From Lunularia cruciata (Eukaryota; Streptophyta; Marchantiopsida; Lunulariales; Lunulariaceae): DNA of 64,000 nt. Below are positions 1 to 10,450 of this stretch, piece after piece. Each line of letters begins with the position of its first letter. The stretch's first letter is position 1. Under the pieces are notes generated by a model. That model had not been told where the DNA came from. It saw nothing but the letters and a program-made list of their open reading frames with translations, and did not search any database. The stretch lies in contig OX419756.1 of the NCBI GenBank assembly GCA_948567375.1, positions 45,956,333 to 46,020,332 on the forward strand, written 5' to 3'. A program made the position numbers and the translations under genes.

Positions 1-89
1 TATTGCTATCAACAACTATTGTTTATCTAGAGATATCCAGTGGCAATTTTCAATACCTTACTCCTGAACAGAATGGAGTGTCGGAATCC

Positions 90-133
90 AAGAACTGCAC
101 ATTGGTAAATGCCAATGCCAATGTGCAGTTCTT
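90..133. repeat. Perfect 16-bp inverted repeat (hairpin)
   Basis: AAGAACTGCACATTGG at 90-105 is exactly reverse-complemented at 118-133, with a 12-base loop. It sits inside the copia integrase remnant just after the TPEQNGVSE motif and has no counterpart in the normal coding sequence, so it looks like a local inverted duplication made after the element died. Confidence 0.85.
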
Positions 134-206
134 GCATTGGGAAATGATTTTCTATGAATGCTTTATGAATTGAAAATCCCAAAAACCTATTGGGGAGAAG
201 CTCTAA

Positions 207-286
207 TCACTGCCAATAATTTACAAAACGGGAGCCCCCGTTAATCACTCACTGCCAATAATTTACAAAACGGGAGCCCCCGTTAA
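207..286. repeat. 42-bp tandem duplication in copia remnant
   Basis: The stretch starting TCACTGCCAATAATTTAC at 207 is repeated at 249, with 38 identical bases per copy and a period of 42. It duplicates part of the copia integrase remnant. The near-perfect identity shows that the duplication is much younger than the element. Confidence 0.85.
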
Positions 287-1640
287 GCACTATCTTTTGA
301 TAATACTCTTTAGGAATTATGGTTCATCCATAAGTCTAATTTAAAACGCTTAAGAGTGTTTGGAAGTTCTGCTTTTGCTCATGTTCATGAAAATCTGCAT
401 TCTAAGCTTGATTTTTACCAACATCATGTATCTTCTTAGGCAAAGGCTATAGATTGGAACGGTAAATGATTGTAAGATGATCATTTTCACAAGATGCAGT
501 GATTCTCGAGGACCGGATTGGAACTGATAATATATAGTCATCTGATCATTCTCATGAAGATGACTATCTCATCCTCCAATCTGATCCTCAATTTTTCAAA
601 ACATCTCCTAACCCATGTAAGAAATTATCCTCTCCCCCAAATTTACCTAGTTCAGTGTGAGTTCCCCCAAATATTTCACATTTGGTGGGAGTTCCTCCAG
701 TTTCTCTAAATTCTCAACCAGCTTCTCAACCCTCTGCTAACCTCTTTTGCCCACAGTATAGACACCACTTTTTCTCCCTCTTCTCCTATGACGAGAAGTA
801 TCAAAGATGCTTGACCTTCCTTTGTTCCTTTTTTTGATCCCCTTGCTCCACCTCATACGCTAAGATGCAGTCCTTGTATTTTCAAAGCACTTGAGAAATA
901 TGACCAAGTATTGGAGGCTCAGAAGTATAAAGATAAAAAGTGTATTTTTCTATTTACCCTTGATTCTTTTAAGGAGTCTTCCACATACAAAGAAGCTATG
1001 TCCTGCTGCAAGGCATAGGAAAGGTGCTATCAATGTTGAGTTACAAAATATGGCCATAATGCAAGCATGGCCAGTTGTCCCCTTACCTGCTGACCGGACT
1101 ACTGGTGGGTGTCATGGGTATTGACTATACTAAAACATCTCTCCAACTCTTAAAACTTCAATATCCTTGCAGAGTCTATTTGCCTTGGCAGTACACTTTG
1201 ACTTGGAGCTACATCAACTTGATGTTGTTGCTACTTTTCTTTATCGTAAACTTCATGAATAGATTTTTATGGCTCTTCTTGAAGGTTTGATTGTATCTGA
1301 TCATACTCTTTTTTGCCTTCTTAGACACTCTATCTATGGTCTACGGTAATCAACACAAACGTGGAATGATGAATTTCATTATGCTTTGTTGGACATTGGA
1401 TTTATCAACTCCACAGCTTATAAAAATATCTATATTCCCCGCAAAGCCTATGCAATCCTAGTTTTGTCATTATAGGTTAATGATCTCATCTTTGCCACCT
1501 CAAGTCTAGCATTACTCCACAATGTTAAAGGTTTACTCAATCAAGAGTTTAAGATGAGAGACTTAAGTGGAGCCTGTCATGTCCTTGGTATGCATCTCCA
1601 ACAAGATAGAAAGCAAGGCTAGCTTAACTTACAGGAAATC

Positions 1641-2296
1641 TAGATTAAATGATCAAGGTATTGAATTGTGGTTCACGTACTGTCGTTACGTTCCATGAGA
1701 ATACCACAACATGAACTTAGCATGATTTGACCGCGCAAACTTACAGGAAATCTAAGGAGGCATGGTTCAAATCAAATTCGACTTGTCAAATTGATGGAAA
1801 ACTATTTCAAATGGGAGTCCGAGCAGACGTACCGTCCCATTTCTCAAGAGACCTAGGGGCGAACTGCCATACAAGAATAACTGTTCGCAGTCCCTTATAT
1901 CCTAGAAATATGTCGTCTAGATCTGGATGGATGGAGAGCGCACTAACATGAAAATATATGTACCTTCGTGAATTCTCATTCGATTATTTGATCGTCCCGC
2001 TCGATTTCAAGCTGCCAATCAAACTCAGAATACCAGTACTGTGGGAAGCTCCAGAAGATTAGATAAATTTTCTATGGTTGGCATCATCTATCATAAGTAG
2101 ATGGTTTAGTTGAATATACAGTCGCTCCACCGATATCTCTGACGGTTTTTATATGATTTATATCTCTGACGGTCGTTGATTTATCAACAAACTTTTGAGT
2201 ACTCCAGACCCGCCAGTCACTGACTGCCAAGGTTTTGAAGCTGTCAATCTTCCGACCTTGCTTAGATAACAAGCTAAACTAGTTTCTGGTTCATGA
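1641..2296. other. No gene recognised
   Basis: Short open frames only, none with a recognisable domain. It lies between the copia remnant and the cysteine-rich peptide ORF and could hold the latter's 3'UTR, since that ORF is on the minus strand and ends at 2297. Confidence 0.4.
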
Positions 2297-2515
2297 TCAT
2301 ATAGGGATGCAAATGCAACGTGCACGACAACCAGAACCAGCTCCGCAGGAACAGAAGTACTCTTCCGGACAGGGCATCGATCTACCCTTACATGGCGCGC
2401 ATCTAATGACTCGTGGTGCTGCAACCTCCTCGCCTGCTATCAGCTCCGCGGACGAACTTACAATCGCGAGGAGTAGAATCAAGGTCGCAGTTCTTCTTGC
2501 ACTTGCACTGTCCAT
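2297..2515 (-). CDS. Small secreted cysteine-rich peptide (72 aa)
   Basis: An intact ATG-to-TGA reading frame. Residues 2-28 look like a signal peptide: basic Arg-Arg at 7-8, then a hydrophobic core TLILLLAIVSSSA. After a short acidic linker come eight cysteines at residues 39, 42, 49, 55, 57, 63, 67 and 69, spaced C-x2-C-x6-C-x5-C-x1-C-x5-C-x3-C-x1-C, with the peptide ending three residues later. An even cysteine number packed into about 31 residues suggests four disulfides in an extracellular or vacuolar peptide such as a defence or signalling peptide. I do not recognise the family; the spacing is not that of nsLTP, snakin or classical defensins. The start codon has A at -3 and G at +4. The antisense frame at 2307-2582 is taken to be a shadow. 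A single-exon gene is assumed; no promoter was identified. Confidence 0.55.
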   Translation of the reverse strand: MDSASARRTATLILLLAIVSSSAELIAGEEVAAPRVIRCAPCKGRSMPCPEEYFCSCGAGSGCRARCICIPI

Positions 2516-4006
2516 CTTGCAAGTTCACGAGAGAATGGAACTGCCGTCGATCAATATCTACTCAGTTTGGTGGATAGGATGAACTCTGAGACGGCTAGGA
2601 TGTAGGAGAGCAACTAATTAAATTTGAAGTACCTTTTTTGCTAACTGGTACATTTAAATGCCAGAACTACCGGCAGCAGTCGTCTACTTGCACTACAGGT
2701 GAGATCTTTGATCATGAAGTCAAGCAGCTTTAAGTCATCGAGTCTTCATCGTGATTGAGTCTTTGACATAACACTCGAATCAACAGCGCAGTTCAACGTG
2801 CCGTAAACTCAATCTCTAGATATTTGAACAATCTTCCATATCTATCTTCTGGATTGAAGTCAACTAGCTCCAGGAGACAGCAGCACAACGCATATCGATT
2901 CTGACAAGTGCTCTATCCAAGACAACCGACGGGACATGAACGTAAACAAATGCGAAATCAATGCGAAAATCAATAATAAGTGGCTATGTCAACTAAGTGG
3001 GAAGGCCTTTCCTTTTCTCAGGAGAAGAACCTGACGAGAATATGACCCATTTATCCTCAGGTGAAACTAAATGCTGGTCCAAATTCATGATTTCCCTTAT
3101 TGTTTTGGCTACGTCCAGTTTGGAAGTCCATTTCCGGCTTAGCATTTGTTACTGATTGAGTCTTGCCAGTTAGCAGATCATTTCAAGATCATCCGAGAGG
3201 TTTAGTCAAACTAGTTTGCAGGAGTTTGAACGAAGTATGGACCTACGGGTGGAGCTAGAAATAAATGAGATTGGAATGATTTTTAATTTGAAAAGATTCA
3301 GTATTATTAAGAATCTATTTAGAATTTTTTCTACATGTAGATATTTGAGATTGTATGCACATTAGACAAACTAGTTTGCGGGAATTTGAACGCAATATGG
3401 ACCTACGGATGGAGCTCAAAATAAATGAGATTGGAATGATTTTTAACTTGAAAAGATTAAGTTTTATTGAGAACTTATTTAGAACTTTTTCTAAATGTAG
3501 ATATTTGAGATTATATGCACATTAGACAGGAATAGTACAAACATGGAGACAAATTCCCTGTGAAAAGAAAGCTATGAAGGTGGTCTAGAAAGATTGAGCA
3601 TCTGAACAGATGATTTTTTGCCGTATTGCACATCAAGTCCGTTTGCGGTCGTCCTACCGGGCTGCTGAGGACTCTAGTAAAACAAAGAGCCTGCCCTTGG
3701 AAGTTCCAGAACAAGAGTAACCATGCACCTTGCAATCTGGATTGATAGTTGCAGTAATTTCGACATACAAAGTTCTTATGAACATTCTCACGAAGCTGTA
3801 AAGTTCAGTTCTCAAAACTCAAGATATCAACATACATAGTTTCATTTCAAGAAGAATAGTACGTGAACCTTCTACACAACGGTCACAACTATAATGGCAA
3901 CAGTGACTTTCGAAGCAGTGAAACGGCTGCTCACTCACTCAAAAACTGTGCACTTGGATTCTTGATGGCCTCCAGCCCCCCTTGAATATATGCCAAACGC
4001 TCCAAC
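2516..4006. other. Intergenic, no gene recognised
   Basis: Contains the 160-bp tandem duplication at 3207-3526. Short frames on both strands (for example 3511-3735 minus) have no domain or splice context that I can support. Confidence 0.4.
3207..3526. repeat. 160-bp tandem duplication, two copies
   Basis: Both copies (3207-3366 and 3367-3526) begin CAAACTAGTTTGC and run through TGGACCTACGG, AAATAAATGAGATTGGAATG and GTAGATATTTGAGATT to TATGCACATTAGA. Period is 160 bases with scattered substitutions and no indel visible by eye. It is non-coding. Confidence 0.85.
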
Positions 4007-4567
4007 CTATTTGCACAAACAAGATCTTTGCTGTAGAATGCTGTAGTTGGAGTAGTAAATTGCTCCTCCGTACTTCCTACAATTACTGCTGTCACATATT
4101 CTACAGACATCGTCTGGCTCTTGCAACGGCCTCAACTTTTGTCTTGCTTTACCTTTTACCTTCAAGATTCAGAGATGAAACGAGAAATCTAGACGTCGCA
4201 TCTACTAGTGACAATGTATTTGCAGTCCACTGTCGCTTAGGCTAGCAAATCTCCAGAAATCCTTTTAATGCTGAACCAACTGGAATACGAGCAGCAGTTA
4301 ATACCGTTGATTACCTTTGTAAGACTTGCAAAAGGGAATAAAAATAAGCACAGAATCTCGAACTTCTACACAAGGGTTTTCAATTTCACGCCGATGTAAC
4401 ATGAGAGACTTTCCGCAGATTCTGCTCCAGAATGCCATACAAATTGCTTCATTCAATTCCAAGTATTGTGCCTCGGTACAGTTGGAGATAGTTGGACCAC
4501 AGGATTCAAGGTTGCATTTTGCAGACAATCTACAGATCTCGTCAGCGGATCCATAGGCGATTCTTCA
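4007..4567 (-). CDS. Possible cysteine-rich protein, two exons, 5' end missing
   Basis: Inferred gene piece. Exon A, ending at 4315, is open from about 4564 and reads SADEICRLSAKCNLESCG through FIPFCKSYK with eight cysteines. It ends at a donor (AAAG then GTAATC). A 195-nt intron (4120-4314) would end in TTGCAAG. Exon B (4007-4119) then continues in phase as PDDVCRICDSSNC, a Tyr-rich stretch and SCLCK before TAG at 4007-4009. The joined phase is correct and exon B adds five cysteines. No ATG or signal peptide precedes exon A in frame (TGA at 4565-4567), so an upstream exon would be needed. I do not recognise the family. The antisense strand of exon A is also open, which weakens the case; transcript data would decide. 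Confidence 0.35.
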
Positions 4568-7500
4568 CGACTTTAAGGAGACTATCCGACTGTAAGCTCT
4601 TTGCTTGCAAATGCATCTTTTACTCAAAATTTGTGTGAAATGTATCCTCTGATCCCTGCTCATACCAAATTCCTACATAAACTTTAAACAGTAATCAAAA
4701 ACCATGGAAAAAGATGCAACAAGCGTCAACAGATATCTCAAAGCCGTGTTGGCCGTTGTAAGCCGTTGCATAGGTCGGGCAACGTTTGCCTGAAGCTCGT
4801 CAAACAAAAGGGTCGTTAAGGTGAAGATGAAGACTAAAACCGAACCTTATGTGCATATCAGATTTCCTGACTCATGCAAATTAGAATCCAAATTAGTTAT
4901 GGAAGTTATCCAAATTAGAATGGAAGGCACAAAAAGCATTTTCAATGGCCTCCCCTCGTGTAAGCACACTATCACCGTACCAAGTAAAAATTCATAAAGG
5001 GTCAACACGAAGAGTAGTACTTGTGCGGTACAACGTCAACTATGTAGTTTAGATAAAACGTCAACTATCTGTTCTAGGAGGTCGTCCTTTTCTGTTTTCT
5101 ACAAGTCCCGAACCAGAGGTATCCCCCGTTCTCATAACATGCCCCCTTGACCTCTAAAACGTGTTATAATGACAATTTGGTGAATGTACTACTGCAAGCC
5201 AAGTATTGTAAAGACGAAATGTTGTTGCTGCAGAAGAACCAAAAAGATTTGTTAATACGGTCAGACAGTTTTCTCTTCAGGTCCGATAGGGGGTCTAAAA
5301 AAATTTATATATATAAGAAAATTCCATCTTTTTATAAATGATTATGAGAAAATGGTGTATTTTATTGAGGAGATTGAGAATTTCAATTTCAACCATCTTT
5401 ATGGTGCTGGTCAAAAACCCAAGGTTAATGGTAAACGTATGAGCATGGCGCAGGCTTTTGGTACCATGGCAGCCTAACTAGGAGGCTCGCTACGGTTTCC
5501 TCTAGTCATCATGTACGCAATGAAGAAACGCTTTGAATGACATGTCACGATGTATAACAAGTCGAAAGAGATTTTGCAGACTGAAGGGAGAAAATCAATG
5601 AGTATAAGTTAGATAACGGAATCACGTTAGAATCAAAGTTGAATGAAAATTATTCTCATATGTTTTTTTGAATTCAACGTAGCCAAAGAGCTAATTCCAC
5701 TTCTCCTATGTTGAGTTCTATTAGTCTTCTTGGCGTAGAAGACATTCCAGGACTGGATTCTGAAACACTTCTTCATCATGTTTGATTATGATGAACGCAA
5801 TAGAGGGTTTCAGAAATAGTTTTATGAAGTTATGTATGTTTTCATATAGATTATTAGGAAGCGTTGACTAAATCTATACCGAGTGCAGGCCAATGGAAAA
5901 AAGATTCCCACTAGGGAGTTCAGGCCAAGTTTCTTATTATTAGCACACTCCATAAGAGGTGGTTCTTAATAAGGGATATGGAGATTTCTGTTGTCACATC
6001 ACAGTGTATTAATTACATATTAGAGTTAATAAAGTGTCTAGTTTAGGGTGAATCTGGTTACCACTGAAATGGGGGAGATGGTTCTTCTCTAGATGGAAGA
6101 GAACATCACAAGATGTACAAGAATGAGAAACAAGAATGAGACATTGACAGTGGATCGGTTAGAATGAGTGTGGTGGGAAGAATGGGTGCAGGTTGGAAGG
6201 AGGGGGAGTGGCACCTGTAACCCTTATCATTGTCATGTTCTCATGCTGATTCTGTGCAAGAACATTGCAAGATGTACAAGAATGAGAAACTAGAACAAGA
6301 AATTCACGGCAGATTGGGAAGAATGGGTGTAGGTTGGAAGGAGGGGGAGTGGCGCCCGTAGCCCATATCTTTGTCATGTTTTCATGCTGATTTTGTGACG
6401 TTTTGGTTCTCAGTGGATTCTCCCTAGTTAGGAAAATAACCATGTACATTTTTCAATTTCAGTGCAATATGTTAGGCAGTAACTTGTCAATTCAATGGGA
6501 GGGAGAGCTGAAGTTTTTTGAAGTTGAGAAACTAATCAATTGAGATTCTTGGCCCTAACCATACAGATAGTCCATAATTTTGACTCAGCGCGAGGCTAAG
6601 AAATCAAGAGTGAGACACTTTGACAAATGCTACACAAGACATGGAGTGCCGGCTATAGCTTTCGATGAAGACAAGATGACAACGGGTGGACAGTTTCGGT
6701 GGACAGCAATTGGGGAATATTTCAGAATTTCACCTTTCATTGAACTGTAAGAGAGACATCAGTCTGGGCTGTGGATTTGGGCCTGTTCTCCACCTCAAAA
6801 ATTTGAAAGCGGTAGGTACAGCTTTAAACGCTGAAGTTGCAATACGAGGACTCAAAACATCCTTGTAACTTGACGTCTAGATTCATGAGGTGGTAAGGAA
6901 CTCAGCCTCCAATAGAGATATATGTGGAAGGAAGTTTCAAAAGAAAACCTTCCCGTTGTTCAAGAAAAATGAACCACAAATATAGCTATAAGAGATTCCA
7001 TTGTCAAAGAGAAACACCAGGACCTATTGAGGTGATTTGAGTGTTTCAAACGGTCATTAAACAAACTCCTGAGTTAATAAAAATCTACAAACAAGCACTT
7101 TACATCATGTCAAACGTGCAAGAGCTATGCACAAATTAATTCTACGACCTTATCCATTTTGGCAAGAAGATAAATCTAGGGATTCTGAACATAGAACAAG
7201 CAAGCCAAACTAGGAAATTCGAGAGCTATGCCAAACACAAAATCCTGACAAAATAAACTCATGCATGAGATCTCTGACTATATCCATGATCTCTTCTCAA
7301 ATCCCAAATCTGCACATCTCGGCTCAGAATCTAGTTTGAGACTGAATTTGTTAACTGAGGAAGTTAAATAAACCGATGGTTCCATATACTGCCAACACTT
7401 GGGATCGAAAATATATTCATCAGAAATGCAAAACACTCATCTGTGCACTGACATGTGGAGAGGAGCGGAGAAGAACCAAGAAACTTTTTCTTCTTTTCAA

Positions 7501-7680
7501 TACAAAAATTGTTGCTAGTAAAAGATCAGTTGGATGACCTTTGGCCGCGGATGAAAAGATACCATGGAAAGCGTTGGTCCATGCAGATTGCCACCAGGTG
7601 TGCTAATTTAGGATAAATAGGCTTGATGGCGCTCAATTGCACAGCCGCTATCTTGGGACTTACTTTTATTTTGATCTAAA
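4568..7680. other. No gene recognised
   Basis: Only short open frames. The stretch around 5150-5700 holds fragments that could be decayed transposon coding, but nothing aligns with a motif I know. It includes the duplicated block at 6101-6400. Confidence 0.35.
6101..6400. repeat. Diverged tandem duplication of about 150 bp
   Basis: Two copies (about 6101-6257 and 6260-6400) each carry AAGATGTACAAGAATGAG followed by GGTTGGAAGGAGGGGGAGTG and TTGTCATGTT.TCATGCTGATT. Spacing between matching parts is about 159 bases at the left and 141 at the right, so an indel separates the copies. The minus-strand open frame over it (6159-6449) is internally repetitive for this reason and is not called as a gene. 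Confidence 0.8.
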
Positions 7681-8466
7681 GTGTTATTTTGCATTTACAT
7701 TCCTTTCCATGCATTGATTATTCATTTCTTAACAAGAATCTCTTCATGTCTTTTATCTTTGGATCAATTTTTGATCTTTTCACTAAATTTTCTCTCTTTC
7801 AACCATTTGCAAAGTCGTGTTTGTTGTGCTTTGGGATTCAACCAATATTTTCTAGAGCCTTTCGGACGAAGATTTCTATTGTCTTGAAACAAACTGCTTT
7901 TGATTATTTTCAGCTCGGTACACTGCGATAAATCTTTTGCAATCTTCTAATTTTTGTCATTGTTATCTTATCCTAGATCTGTCCTTTGCCTCATTGCAAA
8001 TCGTAGATACTCTTTGGTTGAGCTCCTCAGAAAACTTATTTATTTAAACTCTATCGATGACCGAATGTTGTGGGTTTCTTGACAACAAAATAACTTTTGA
8101 CTATTTTCAATCTATAGAACATAGATTGGAGCACCGTGATAGATCTAAATGATGTGAAACCGTTCTGTTGCCTGAATCCGATATTGTGGAATTATCTTTA
8201 TCTTCATCTTAAAAAAATAATTGATGCCCTTTACCGTCCTTCGATCATCTGGGTAGGAAAGAGTCCCACAAGAAGTAAATATGCAAGAATAGCTTTGTTT
8301 GAGTCCATGCTGCACGTTACATATCATCTACTTTTTGCATGTTGCTTTCAGTTATTTTCTGCTAATCCAATCATTTCATTAAAATTATTTATATTTTTTA
8401 TATACACATATGCAATTTTAATAGGATTCCTTGTTCTTTGAATGATTTCCATTTGATTTCTATTCC

Positions 8467-8491
8467 ATATATATATATATATATATATATA
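8467..8491. repeat. (AT)n microsatellite
   Basis: About 12 uninterrupted AT dinucleotides in an AT-rich non-coding context. Confidence 0.9.
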
Positions 8492-9815
8492 ATTCATATA
8501 ATTTTATGTTTTTAAATTCATTTTTGTACATTGTTTTCTTCTTTTAATTGCCCTCTTTCATTTCTTGAAATCTTTTATAGTCTGTTTCATGGCCACATTC
8601 AATTCTAGTCAGCTATAGCCACTCAATGGCGCTTGTTGTCAAGATCTAATGTGTTCATTTAGGATTAAATAGGCTTTTACCCATCACCGCTTGATGTTGC
8701 CTGTATGGAGTAAAATTCCTTAACCGTCACTCAATTTCTTGGTTGCCATAGGGCAGCGTGGATCATTTTCCATAACTTGTGCTATCTTCCTTGCCTCACT
8801 AATCTATGGAAATGAACCACCACACCAATGTGAAATTACAAAACCCACCGTTTAGTTTATTGACAAGAGCATTTGCAAACATGGTGAATTGAAGTTTGAA
8901 TAGTTGAGAATGGCATTTTTAATCCACCAAAAATTTCAAAATCACCCACCAAAAAACATGGAAACTCTCTCAAGATGCTACATCATTTCTTCTGGCAATC
9001 ATTTATTTCAACATGGTAATCCTAAACATCCATAATATAGCATCTGATTTTTATAAATAAATGCAACTTGTACCAAATATCCCATAACACAATTTACATG
9101 ACCTTCACTTATTAGCACCTCATTTCCCTACAGAGTTCACTAAAATTAATTCCAAAGTTTTTTTTTTTATCCCCCTAGACATCCGTCAAAACTATTTCTG
9201 AAAACCCCCCAATGTAGCATTGCTTCTAGGCTTCCTTCAATGGAGTATTAAATAGTAGCTTTAGTAGAGGAAAAAACTAGCAATAGAGAGCTGTGTTGTA
9301 GAAGATGCACAAAGTTAAAAGGAATATATTTTATGAGTTGTATAGAGATGGAAAGTGAAATGAAAAAATCAGAACTATCATAGCTGAACTGACCAGATAT
9401 ACTATTCACATAAAGTCAAAAAGGTGTACTAACAAATTCTACGTAATATTTGAATTTTATTGCACTTGATCATATCTTTATTATATCCAAGTACGTTTTT
9501 TTATCAGCTTGCCTCTCATTTAGATCAATTGGAAGTTAAAACAGAGTGTATCAAATTTGTGAAACAAGCAAAAAAAAAGACAGAAGGAGTTTGTACTTCT
9601 TCTTTTTCCCCCCTACTCTTGTTTTGTTCTCTTACTCTTTCTTGCTTATTTCTCTACATTTTGTCCTTAATTGTTCACAACTTTGATTCTTAACAATCTT
9701 ATGATGAATGCTTGATGATTGCATGAGTGGTTTTCTGTATATTTCTTTTTTATATTTTTTGGATCAAGAGTTGTAGGGACTAATCAAAACCTGAATCATT
9801 AGCAAATTCTACTCA

Positions 9816-9930
9816 CTCATTTTGTCTATTCATTACCTTGATGTTTTATTTGACGTTTTGTTTGCATCACCTCATTTTGGTCTGTTCATTACCTTCATGT
9901 TTTGTTTGATGTTTTGTTTGCATCACCTCA
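9816..9930. repeat. 55-bp tandem duplication
   Basis: Two units (9816-9870 and 9871-9926), each reading CTCATTTTG, TTCATTACCTT, ATGTTTT and TTTTGTTTGCATCAC, followed by the start of a third (CTCAATG). Confidence 0.85.
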
Positions 9931-10260
9931 ATGTCGGATGGACTTCGCTTCCATTATGTTAGAATTGCTTTGAAGTCAATGTTGAGCACTTACACAGATT
10001 GAGGGTTCGGTGGAAAGATGATTCATCTAGTTAAGCGTTAGAATTGCCCTGTGAGGTAATTCTAGCCCTTGGTAACACATTGCCTTACGAGGAATATTTC
10101 TACTAGTTTTAGTTTAGTTCTAGAATTGCACTCCAAAGCAGTTCTAGCCTTTAGAAAAAAAATGCCTCACAATAGTTCATTCAGCATATAGGATAATTGC
10201 AACACTCAAAAAAAGAATCACCTTACAAAGGGTGATTCTAGCCTTGAAAAAAGGCAATTC

Positions 10261-10450
10261 AACAAGTCAGACAATACATTTTGAAGGTGATTGAGCAAAT
10301 CACTAAAGATTCCTCCCTTCCAAAGAAAACATACCTGCTTCAGCCATAAGCAAAACAACAATTCAGCGACACATTCCAAATGTGATTGAAAGAATCACTA
10401 AAGACTTTTACCTCCTTTCCAACAAAAATATACGTATCAACCATGAAAGA
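10261..10450. repeat. Diverged tandem duplication of about 96 bp
   Basis: Two units, about 10261-10355 and 10357-10450, share CAACAA.TCAG, ACATT, GTGATTGA, AATCACTAAAGA, CCTTCCAA and AACCATGA/AGCCATAA. They are diverged, so the duplication is old. Confidence 0.65.

Larger units (their letters stand above)
1..1640 (+). pseudogene. Ty1/copia retrotransposon pol remnant (integrase to reverse transcriptase)
   Basis: Decayed copia polyprotein readable only by switching frames and passing stops. At about 53-115 the frame reads TPEQNGVSESKN, the conserved integrase motif of copia elements, followed near 160-240 by an IPKTYWGEA segment and near 345-400 by LRVFGSSAFAHV, both typical of the integrase C-terminal half. 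About 890-1010 matches the linker before the reverse transcriptase (ALEKYDQVLEAQKYKD, SSTYKEAM). Reverse transcriptase follows at about 1200-1620: LHQLDVVATFLY (first catalytic Asp), SIYGLR, VNDLIFATSS in place of YVDDxL, and FKMRDLSGACHVLGM. No LTR was recognised and the 5' part lies outside the window. An old dead insertion; family assignment is firm, boundaries are approximate. Confidence 0.8.

Noticed and set aside
7600-8690. Similar phrases ATTTAGGATAAATAGGCTT near 7610 and CATTTAGGATTAAATAGGCTT near 8655, considered as termini of a small element
   Set aside because: Similarity extends for only about 20 bases and no target duplication or coding content supports an element.
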